Shown: in pieces, positions 1 through 4,814 of the stretch
Layout of the letters: every line of letters begins with the position of its first letter
Numbering within the stretch: the first letter of the stretch is position 1
DNA from: Treponema sp.
GTDB lineage: Bacteria > Spirochaetota > Spirochaetia > Treponematales > Breznakiellaceae
Length of the DNA: 5,613 bases
Reading direction: 5' to 3'
Assembly: GCA_031273835.1 (NCBI GenBank)
Contig: JAISRD010000172.1
Coordinates: 1 to 5,613 of the forward strand
Position numbers and translations under genes: made by a program
The notes under the pieces: model-generated
The model's input: the letters and a program-made list of their open reading frames with translations, nothing else
The model's database searches: none
Told to the model about the DNA's origin: nothing

Positions 1-209
1 CCGTAACGGGCGGCAATTTTCGCCAGTTTACGGGTAAGGACTTCGATAAGAAAGTTCCCGTTGCCGCAGGCGGGTTCGAGGAAGCGGGATTCGATGCGTT
101 CAGTTTCCTGCTTAACCAGGTCCAGCATGGCGTTGACTTCCCGGGGGGCGGTGTAGACTTCGCCGTAGTCGGCTACCCGGCTTTTCGTTTTTACCTGTGT
201 TTCGGCCAT
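1..209 (-). CDS. DNA methyltransferase, N-terminal part (runs off left edge)
   Basis: The reverse strand opens with ATG at 209 and stays open for 69 codons to the window edge. The protein starts MAETQVKTKSRVADYGEVYT, followed by residues 22-42, which lead into FLEPACGNGNFLIEVL at 43-58. EPACGNG (45-51) is the S-adenosylmethionine-binding motif I of class I DNA methyltransferases. The preceding 'DYGEVYTAPREVNAMLDLV' stretch is typical of N6-adenine methylases of restriction-modification systems (Eco57I-like or type I M subunits), where a 'GE.yTP..iv..mLdlv' segment precedes motif I. The catalytic (N/D)PP(Y/F) motif would lie beyond the window, so specificity and any fused nuclease cannot be judged. 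GAGG at about 214-217 (minus) sits five bases before the ATG and supports this start. The gene is co-oriented with the hydratase but separated by 468 bases and probably has its own promoter. Confidence 0.85.
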   Translation of the reverse strand, partial: MAETQVKTKSRVADYGEVYTAPREVNAMLDLVKQETERIESRFLEPACGNGNFLIEVLTRKLAKIAARY

Positions 210-237
210 ATTACCTCGTCTGAAATCTCCCGAATAT

Positions 238-246
238 AGTATACCA
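238..246 (-). promoter_or_regulatory. Extended -10 promoter for the methyltransferase
   Basis: On the minus strand TGGTATACT (246 to 238) matches an extended -10 element (TGn followed by TATACT), ending 28 bases before the ATG at 209. The -35 position 17 bases upstream reads TTTTCC, a poor match, as is often tolerated with an extended -10. The assignment is by consensus only. Confidence 0.45.
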
Positions 247-310
247 CAAGATTTTCTGATGGAAAATAGGGTTTGAGTGGATAGGAGGCTTAAAATATAT
301 AAAAAGGTAT

Positions 311-348
311 ACACAAAGAGCTTCCCAAAACTGCTTGTTTCTTTGTGT
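311..348. repeat. 8-bp inverted repeat in AT-rich spacer
   Basis: ACACAAAG (311-318) is the exact reverse complement of CTTTGTGT (341-348), with 22 bases between. It lies in the AT-rich part (about 210-360) of the 468-base gap between the methyltransferase and hydratase genes. It could be an operator or a weak hairpin upstream of the methyltransferase. No gene is evident in 210-372. Confidence 0.35.
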
Positions 349-372
349 AATAATATTGTAACTATTCAGCCG

Positions 373-539
373 CCCCACGAGGGGGTAGCGGAAGACTTGG
401 GCTTTCGCCCAAGTCTTTTCGGAGTTTGCGGCGAAGCCGCAAACTCCACGGCCGTGTGCCCAAGGCTGGAGCGGATGAACAAGCCGCCGGAGGCGGCGGC
501 GTATAACCATTTCCTTAACTCACAGCCCTATAAGGGCTG
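373..539. repeat. Cluster of tandem palindromes / stem-loops
   Basis: Six inverted repeats follow one another. CCCC/GGGG at 373-376/381-384 is short. AAGACTTGGGC at 392-402 pairs with 407-417 (11 bp, loop TTTC). GGAGTTTGCGGC at 421-432 pairs with 436-447 (12 bp, loop GAA). CACGGCCGTG at 447-456 is a perfect palindrome. GCCGCC/GGCGGC is at 483-488/492-497. CAGCCCT/AGGGCTG is at 523-529/533-539. The 11- and 12-bp stems have no mismatches. There is no convincing reading frame through them. The stems are GC-rich, unlike the AT-rich bases just to the left. They may be REP-like dispersed intergenic elements or a structured transcript. The GGCGAAGCC apex of the second stem recurs at 4397-4405. Confidence 0.75.
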
Positions 540-572
540 AGGGGGGCCGGGCGAAAAGGCGGCGCTTTACCG

Positions 573-592
573 AAAAATGCCTGGTAACAGGC
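573..592 (-). terminator. Intrinsic terminator downstream of the hydratase
   Basis: On the minus strand GCCTG (592-588), loop TTAC, CAGGC (583-579) is followed by A and five Ts (577-573). It lies about 85 bases past the hydratase stop. The stem is only 5 bp, but a larger enclosing pair, GGGGGGCC at 541-548 with GGCCCCCC at 590-597, could form instead, so strength is uncertain. Confidence 0.5.
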
Positions 593-677
593 CCCCCTTC
601 TGAGTAATTATTATTTTATTGCCGCCTAAATTCTTCAAAAAACTAACACTACAAAACAACATACCCCCCGCACAAAA

Positions 678-3056
678 TCACGCCCCCTTTTTCCGGTTGT
701 GATTGATAAGGCTCCCCGCCAGAAGAATTTCCCTTTCCCCGCGGTTAAGTTCCGGGACCTTGAGGCTAAAGGGCCGGGGGGCTTGCGGCAGGGCGGCGGG
801 CAGCACCCCGCCGTCTGCGGCCCCCTCCCCCGGCAGGACCCAGGCCTTGATCTGGGCGGCCGCGCTTTCCACCGCTTTTCTTATACCCGGAATAAACACG
901 TAATCCCCGTTGGCAAAGGGGGCCTCCCCCTCGACCGTGAAGGGCAGGATGCCCCAGTTGATAAGGTTACTGCGGTAGCGCTTGGTGGCGTACTCATAGG
1001 CAAAATTGGCCGCCGCCCCCAGGACCCGCTGGCAGCTCGCGGCCTGCTCCCGGGCGCTGCCGTCCCCCGGCTTGTGGGCAAAAATGGCGGAGCCCAACTG
1101 CAGATCCCCGGTCCCGGCAAAACCGTCGACCGTTTTAAGGGCCCCCAGCACGACACCCCATTCCGGCAGCTTTTCCGGAGCGCCCCCCGCCCGCAGGGCT
1201 TCGTTCCCCTGTCTTACGGCCTTGGCCCGGCCCACGTAGGCGGGATCCTTCCGGGAAAGGGTAAATTCCGCCAGGGCCAGGGGGTTGGACCGGAAGGAGG
1301 ATGTTTCCCCCGAGGGGATAAGCTCATCGGTGGTGGTCACCGGATCATTGATAAAGGACACGATTTTAAGGAGCAGGTTCTCCCCCAGGGCCTCCATTTC
1401 CGGCCAGTCGGTGATATTGGGGCCGTAGATAAGCGGCGCCCCCCGGTCCGGCTTAAGGGCGCCCCGGTACACCCGGCTCCGGTAGGGCCCCTCGTCGTAA
1501 TGGTAGGGGTGGATCTCTTCCTCAAAGCCCTCCGCCGATGTAAGAAAGCCGCCCTTAAGGGCGGTGGCGGCGATACTGCGGGCGTCCATTAAGGCCACCG
1601 AGGCGATCTGTCCGTTGCCGGGCTTGCTCCCCTCCCGGTTGGGAAAATTCCGGGTGGTGTGGCGGATAGAAAGGCCGTTATGGGCGGGCACATCCCCGGC
1701 CCCAAAGCAGGGGCCGCAGAAGGCGCTGCGCAGCACCACCCCCCGGGCCAGAAGCTCCGCCGCGGCGCCGTTCCGGGCCAATTCCAGCATCACCGGCTGA
1801 CTGCCGGGGTAGACCGCCAGGGAGAAGCCCCCCGCGCCGGCCCCCGGACCGGCCTCAGCCCCCGCGCCCGGCCCCAAGCCGCCCCCCGCCCCCCGGCCCG
1901 ATAAGAGGGCGGCGGCGGCCATGATCTTGTCAAAGGTCCCCCCGGCGCATCCGGCGATGATCCCCTGGTCCACCCGGATCCGGCCCTTCCCTTCGATCTT
2001 GTCCCGTAATTTGAGGGAAAGCCGGGGATTTTCCAGGACCTCCGCGGCGTTTTTTTCCACCCCCGCCAGGATGTCTTCGGCGTTTTCCAGCAGATCGTCC
2101 ACGGTATACACATTACTGGGGTGAAAGGGCAGGGCTATCATGGGCTTGACTCCGGAAAGGTCAAGCTCGATAAGGCCGTCGTAGTAGGCCGGGCTTTCCG
2201 GGGCCAGCCTGCGATAATCCCCTTCCCGGCCGTGAATCGCCAGGAACTCCCGCACCGTGTCATCGGTTTCCCAGATCGAGGACCAGCAGGTCGTCTCCGT
2301 GGTCATCACGTCGATCCCCGCCCGGAAGTCCATAGGCAGGGCGGCGATGCCGGGGCCGACAAATTCCAGGGCCGCGTTTTTTACCAGGCCGTCCTTAAAG
2401 ACCGCGCCGATGAGGGCCAGGGCCGCGTCCTGGGGCCCCACGCCGGGGCGGGGCTTCCCCTTCAGGTACACCAGAATCACCCGGGGGTAGGGCAGATCGT
2501 AGCTCTGCCCCAGAAGCTGCTTTACCAGCTCCCCGCCGCCCTCCCCCACCCCCATGGTTCCCAGGGCGCCGTAACGGGTGTGACTGTCGCTGCCCAGAAT
2601 CATCTTGCCGCAGCCTGCGGCCTCCTCCCGGATAAAGGAGTGGATCACCGCCAGGTGGGGGGGCACGTAGACCCCGCCGTAATGGCGGGCCGCGGAAAGG
2701 CCAAAGAGATGATCGTCCTCGTTGATCGTCCCCCCCACGGCGCAGAGGGTGTTGTGGCAGTTGGTCAGATAATAGGGCAGGGGAAAGGACTTAAGGCCGC
2801 TTACCTTGGCGGTCTGGATAATGTTGACAAAGGTAATGTCATGGGAAGCCAGGGCGTCAAAAGAAAGGGAAAGCCCCCCCCCAACGGCAAGGGCCCCCCT
2901 TTGGTGGGCGGCCAGGATCGCATGGGTCATAGTTCCCCGGGCCGCGTCTTCCTTTGGGGAGCCCAGGGCCGCGATTTTTTGGCGGTTCTCCGGCACATCC
3001 TCCAAAATTTCCCTGCCCCGAACCAGATACACCCCGTTTTTCACCACCCGTACCAT
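678..3056 (-). CDS. Aconitase-superfamily hydratase (YbhJ-like), 792 aa
   Basis: A complete 792-residue protein with the aconitase fold in one chain: three N-terminal Fe-S/catalytic domains, then a C-terminal swivel domain. Visible aconitase signatures are H139 in VPPHLAVIHSF, GSDSHT (155-160), the [4Fe-4S] cysteines C370 (IAGCAGGT), C447 and C450 (FCGPC), R469 and R474 in TRNFPNR with the same 5-residue spacing as in mitochondrial aconitase, and GDGSARE (664-670), matching the catalytic SSRE loop with its second Ser replaced by Ala. The family interconverts hydroxy-acids by dehydration/hydration in the cytoplasm. The sequence looks closer to the poorly characterised YbhJ-type 'hydratase' branch than to citrate aconitase, so the substrate is unproven. 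Residues 387-410 are an unusual Gly/Ala/Pro-rich insert between the first and second Fe-S cysteine motifs. A purine-rich AAGGGGGG site lies 4 bases before the ATG at 3056. Long antisense frames here are GC-driven shadows. Confidence 0.93.
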   Translation of the reverse strand: MVRVVKNGVYLVRGREILEDVPENRQKIAALGSPKEDAARGTMTHAILAAHQRGALAVGGGLSLSFDALASHDITFVNIIQTAKVSGLKSFPLPYYLTNCHNTLCAVGGTINEDDHLFGLSAARHYGGVYVPPHLAVIHSFIREEAAGCGKMILGSDSHTRYGALGTMGVGEGGGELVKQLLGQSYDLPYPRVILVYLKGKPRPGVGPQDAALALIGAVFKDGLVKNAALEFVGPGIAALPMDFRAGIDVMTTETTCWSSIWETDDTVREFLAIHGREGDYRRLAPESPAYYDGLIELDLSGVKPMIALPFHPSNVYTVDDLLENAEDILAGVEKNAAEVLENPRLSLKLRDKIEGKGRIRVDQGIIAGCAGGTFDKIMAAAALLSGRGAGGGLGPGAGAEAGPGAGAGGFSLAVYPGSQPVMLELARNGAAAELLARGVVLRSAFCGPCFGAGDVPAHNGLSIRHTTRNFPNREGSKPGNGQIASVALMDARSIAATALKGGFLTSAEGFEEEIHPYHYDEGPYRSRVYRGALKPDRGAPLIYGPNITDWPEMEALGENLLLKIVSFINDPVTTTDELIPSGETSSFRSNPLALAEFTLSRKDPAYVGRAKAVRQGNEALRAGGAPEKLPEWGVVLGALKTVDGFAGTGDLQLGSAIFAHKPGDGSAREQAASCQRVLGAAANFAYEYATKRYRSNLINWGILPFTVEGEAPFANGDYVFIPGIRKAVESAAAQIKAWVLPGEGAADGGVLPAALPQAPRPFSLKVPELNRGEREILLAGSLINHNRKKGA

Positions 3057-3097
3057 AAGACCCCCCTTGGACCACCCGCAGCATGAATACCGGGCTT

Positions 3098-3126
3098 ATG
3101 ATAAACATGAACGGCCCCCATGACAA
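3098..3126 (-). promoter_or_regulatory. Sigma-70-type promoter for the hydratase
   Basis: On the minus strand TTGTCA (3126-3121), a 17-base spacer and TATCAT (3103-3098) differ from the consensus by one base each, and the -10 ends about 41 bases before the ATG at 3056. It overlaps the first codons of the relic gene on the plus strand, consistent with that gene no longer being constrained. Prediction by consensus only. Confidence 0.5.
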
Positions 3127-3350
3127 CACGTTTTTTACGAAAATATTTAGAAGGGGGGCCTGTCATTGCGGCGGCCCTGGCGGCGGGGAAGGATGCTCCG
3201 GCGTGGCGGAATCTTAAGCCGGAAGAAGCGGTGATTCAGGATTGCACCTACATTTCGCACTACCTTATCGGGGACTAGGTGATCCTTTCCCGCATCGATG
3301 AGATAGAGACCACCAGCCACGCCAAATTTGGGAACGGGGTTTTGAAGGTA
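3120..3350 (+). pseudogene. DUF4954-like relic with in-frame amber stop
   Basis: From ATG at 3120 the frame reads MTTRFLRKYLEGGPVIAAAL, continues through AWRNLKPEEAVIQ (about 28-40) and DCTYISHYLIGD, then meets TAG at 3276-3278. It carries on in the same frame as VILSRIDEIETTSHAKFGNG and VLK. The part either side of the stop resembles the hexapeptide-repeat beta-helix region of DUF4954 proteins, with a 'hyligd.vIl..iDE..tt.HAKFGNG' pattern; this family recognition is from memory and moderate. A single GAG-to-TAG change would explain the stop. After about 3350 the frame stays open to TAA at 3420-3422 but no longer looks like the family, so the 3' part is missing. The family is far longer than this, and the N-terminal portion seems joined to the helix region by an internal deletion. 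No ribosome binding site is visible. Left behind by gene decay beside the hydratase. Confidence 0.55.
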
Positions 3351-3358
3351 TTTGACTT

Positions 3359-3403
3359 AAGGGTACATACCCTTTGGTTTCGCCCCCTGGCGGCCGTACC
3401 CTT
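3359..3403. repeat. Two mutually exclusive inverted repeats
   Basis: AAGGGTA (3359-3365) can pair with TACCCTT (3368-3374; a tight 2-base loop), while the overlapping AAGGGTAC (3359-3366) is also complementary to GTACCCTT (3396-3403). The 3' arm sequence is thus present twice. It lies where homology to the DUF4954-like relic stops, so it may mark a recombination junction. There is no T-tract good enough to call a terminator. Confidence 0.35.
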
Positions 3404-3465
3404 TACATACGCCTTGATTTAATTGTTTCCATGCACTGTTATTGACAAATGAACATATATGCCCA

Positions 3466-3555
3466 TCAACAACGTTTGTATTTTTCTTTTTCAGCAACAT
3501 GGCATGATGAAATTATTCCAATTACATCACCGTATTTTAATTTTCCAAGTTCCAT
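3466..3555 (-). pseudogene. LD-carboxypeptidase (peptidase S66) N-terminal remnant
   Basis: On the minus strand an ATG at 3555 opens MELGKLKYGDVIGIISSCHV followed by AEKEKYKRC and a stop at 3466-3468, 29 codons in all. 'LKyGD.IGIISpsh.a..ekykr' is the usual beginning of S66 serine peptidases (LD-carboxypeptidase/MccF type, about 300 residues), which trim murein tetrapeptides or cleave microcin C. The nucleophile Ser and the Glu-His pair lie far downstream in full-length members and are absent. GGGAG about 10 bases before the ATG looks like a true ribosome binding site, so this is an authentic gene start whose body was lost. The break is close to the end of the DUF4954-like relic. No product with activity is expected. 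Confidence 0.55.
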
Positions 3556-3640
3556 TAAAATATTTCTCCCTCTTTACTTTATATTTATACCAACAGCAGG
3601 GGTGTATTCAATACCAATGATTTTTGTCCCCTGATTTAAT

Positions 3641-4120
3641 TCATAAGAGTGAGAAACTGACACTGGTTCCTTGAAAAAAACAGTTTACATCCTGTGTTTC
3701 AAAACGAATTACCTGAAAGTCAGGGTCATTGACTCCGCCTTCATATTCCGTTACCGTTGCCTTTTCCCAGGCTTGTATACGGATTTTTTCATCAGTTTCA
3801 ACGTATGCTTTTCCCAACAACATCACCCCTTCTACTCGCTGCACATCATATGCATAGATAGTGGTAACCGGATCTTCCTGAATCTGCTTTATACGTTTTG
3901 ACGTTGAATCCGTATTGAACCACATTACCTGCATTCCGTTCCGTAAAATTGGCCACATTGCTTTTGCCTGGGGCCGTCCTTGAGCAATATTGATGAAAAC
4001 AATTGATTTTGCCTCAGTGAGTATCCTTTCGATAATTTCCCTCCCTTGCTTGAGAGGATCCTCTTGAGTCTGTATTTTCACCCACTTCCCTTTTATCCAT
4101 TTTCTGACTTCCTCATTCAT
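3641..4120 (-). CDS. Pyridoxamine 5'-phosphate oxidase-fold (general stress 26-like) protein, 159 aa
   Basis: A complete small protein of the split-barrel, flavin-binding PPOX-like superfamily. It has an N-terminal helix (MNEEVRKWIKGKW), then AKSIVFINIAQGRPQAKAMW (37-56) corresponding to the 'GxPxarpM' strand pair, MWFNTDSTSKRIKQIQEDP (66-84) corresponding to the 'ft...S.K..ql..nP' cofactor-side motif, VEGVMLLGKAYV (96-107), and a C-terminal strand (VIRFETQDVNCFF). Length fits the family. Members bind FMN, F420 or heme and reduce small substrates; which applies here is not visible. A GGAGG lies 13 bases before the ATG at 4120, inside the end of the AraC remnant, so translation may be modest. 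Base composition is much more AT-rich than the hydratase, suggesting transfer. A run of seven Ts (3674-3680) near the end is a frameshift-prone site: skipping one base extends the product to 181 residues, ending at 3574. Confidence 0.8.
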   Translation of the reverse strand: MNEEVRKWIKGKWVKIQTQEDPLKQGREIIERILTEAKSIVFINIAQGRPQAKAMWPILRNGMQVMWFNTDSTSKRIKQIQEDPVTTIYAYDVQRVEGVMLLGKAYVETDEKIRIQAWEKATVTEYEGGVNDPDFQVIRFETQDVNCFFQGTSVSFSLL

Positions 4121-4129
4121 TGTTCTTGC

Positions 4130-4252
4130 TTAGCCTCCATACCCGTATTTACCCGCGAGACATTGCAAGGTTAAAGCATCATCGTCATACCGCTTTATCC
4201 GCTCGTCAATTTCGTCCACCACAATTTGAATTAACTTGTGCCATTCATACAT
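4130..4252 (-). pseudogene. AraC-family regulator, N-terminal remnant (40 codons)
   Basis: On the minus strand ATG at 4252 opens MYEWHKLIQIVVDEIDERIK, then RYDDDALTLQCLAGKYGYGG and TAA at 4130-4132. 'mYeWh..iq.ivdeIde.i....d.aLTL..La.klGYs' is the first helix and start of the first helix-turn-helix of AraC-type regulators that begin with the DNA-binding domain. Full-length members have about 100 residues for two HTH motifs, usually followed by an effector domain, so nearly everything is missing. AGGAAAG five bases upstream supports an original gene start. The stop lies 9 bases before the PPOX-fold gene, and the terminal GGA-GGC codons supply that gene's only purine-rich site. The remnant looks like a deletion scar that brought the PPOX-fold gene under the regulator's old leader. 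Confidence 0.65.
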
Positions 4253-4283
4253 ATTCTTTCCTGCCGTCCATAGAGAGCATAAG

Positions 4284-4320
4284 GGAAAACATCAAGGCAG
4301 ATTTGATTTTACTTGCCTTT
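4284..4320. repeat. Diverged direct repeat, copy A
   Basis: 37 bases starting GGAAAACATC and ending TTGCCTTT match copy B at 4679-4715 at 30 of 37 positions without gaps. On the plus strand both read as similar peptides, ENIKADLILLAF here and ENIKMNLILIAF in copy B, so they could be fragments of related coding sequence. Apart from this, 4253-4393 shows no gene I can support. Confidence 0.5.
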
Positions 4321-4393
4321 TGGTGTCTTTTCAAGTGGTTTTATCGTGGTTTTGCCCAAGATTCCTCGGCCCGAGCCGTCTGCCGGCAGCATC

Positions 4394-4414
4394 CCCGGCG
4401 AAGCCGGGCTTTTT
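4394..4414 (+). terminator. Terminator-like hairpin with GAA loop
   Basis: CCCGGC (4394-4399), loop GAA, GCCGGG (4403-4408) is followed by C and five Ts (4410-4414). The shape is that of a plus-strand intrinsic terminator, but no intact plus-strand gene precedes it. It directly follows the stop of the minus-strand 78-aa gene, where it lacks a T-tract. The apex GGCGAAGCC is the same as in the palindrome at 421-447, so it may belong to that repeat family. Confidence 0.5.
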
Positions 4415-4649
4415 ATAACTGATCGGCTCTTCCAAAATTACGGATTAGAATATTAACCGTAATACCGGCCATGGTGTTAAGCAGGTAACTGTCCCCGGCT
4501 TGGCATCCTATATCAGCTAAATAATCAACCAAAGGCAAAGTCTCTCCAATGGCTGCCCTGTCCTGTTCCGCTCTCCTGCCGGTTTTCGCTCCTTTCCGCT
4601 GTTTGCGAAAATAGGTGAAAAAACTCATGATAGCCGTTGATTTAACCAT
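4413..4649 (-). CDS. Hypothetical protein, 78 aa
   Basis: I do not recognise this protein. It begins MVKSTAIMSFFTYFRKQRKG, has a basic stretch at about 15-25 (RKQRKGAKTGR), and then a less charged half, LPLVDYLADIGCQAGDSYLL (39-58) running to TVNILIRNFGRADQL at the C-terminus. No clear signal peptide or full transmembrane segment is visible. The start is well supported: AGGAGA lies about 8 bases before the ATG at 4649. An internal Met at residue 8 is an alternative start without a comparable site. It is divergent from the MerR-type regulator with 165 bases between, and a MerR-like operator lies in that gap, so it could be under that regulator's control. The stop abuts a GC-rich hairpin. It may be a genuine small gene or another truncated gene start, like its neighbours. 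Confidence 0.5.
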   Translation of the reverse strand: MVKSTAIMSFFTYFRKQRKGAKTGRRAEQDRAAIGETLPLVDYLADIGCQAGDSYLLNTMAGITVNILIRNFGRADQL

Positions 4650-4678
4650 TCTAATTTCTCCTGTTCCTAAAATGTAAT

Positions 4679-4715
4679 GGAAAACATTAAAATGAATTTG
4701 ATTTTAATTGCCTTT
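4679..4715. repeat. Diverged direct repeat, copy B
   Basis: Partner of the repeat at 4284-4320 (30 of 37 identical). This copy lies in the divergent intergenic region, just left of the first MerR-like operator. An ATG at 4677 would open a 21-codon reading frame across it and the operator, but no ribosome binding site precedes it. Confidence 0.5.
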
Positions 4716-4722
4716 AATAACC

Positions 4723-4737
4723 CTTACACCGTGTCAG
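4723..4737. promoter_or_regulatory. Upstream MerR-like operator copy
   Basis: CTTACA-CCG-TGTCAG is an imperfect dyad that matches the promoter-embedded operator at 4767-4781 at all but the three central bases (two of which differ); the flanking CC before it is also shared. The two lie 44 bp apart. This copy has no TTGACC before it and no TATAAT after it, so it does not form a plus-strand promoter. It may be an auxiliary site or a control site for the divergent 78-aa gene. Confidence 0.5.
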
Positions 4738-4760
4738 AATAAAAAAAATACAACAAACGC

Positions 4761-4791
4761 TTGACCCTTACATAGTGTCAGAGTTTATAAT
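4761..4791 (+). promoter_or_regulatory. MerR-type promoter with 19-bp spacer and operator
   Basis: TTGACC (4761-4766) and a perfect TATAAT (4786-4791) are separated by 19 bp instead of about 17. That overlong spacer is the hallmark of promoters activated by MerR-family proteins through DNA distortion. The spacer contains the dyad CTTACA-TAG-TGTCAG (4767-4781), the expected operator position. It lies 23 bases upstream of the regulator's start codon, so autoregulation is likely. Confidence 0.85.
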
Positions 4792-4814
4792 AGATATTTG
4801 CATGGAGGCGCTGA

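Noticed and set aside
211..540. Overlapping 99-aa (minus) and 87-aa (plus) frames
   Set aside because: Both run through the palindrome cluster and AT-rich spacer, with no ribosome binding site and no protein-like pattern.
373..600. CRISPR array
   Set aside because: The palindromes differ from one another in sequence and size; there are no regular repeats and spacers.
699..1592. 297-codon open frame antisense to the hydratase C-terminus
   Set aside because: Same GC-driven shadow effect; Pro/Gly-rich without domain features.
2121..3086. 321-codon open frame antisense to the hydratase
   Set aside because: Shadow of a GC-rich gene; no ribosome binding site or family-like sequence, while the opposite strand carries full aconitase motifs.
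3449..3634. 61-aa plus-strand frame
   Set aside because: Antisense to the S66 remnant and the PPOX-fold extension; AT-rich, with no start signals.
4120..4422. 100-aa plus-strand frame
   Set aside because: Overlaps the AraC remnant antisense and runs into the GC hairpin; only the short ENIK segment shared with the other repeat copy deserves note.
4677..4742. 21-codon plus-strand ORF as a leader peptide for MerR
   Set aside because: No ribosome binding site, and it overlaps an operator upstream of the promoter at 4761-4791, so it would not be on that transcript.
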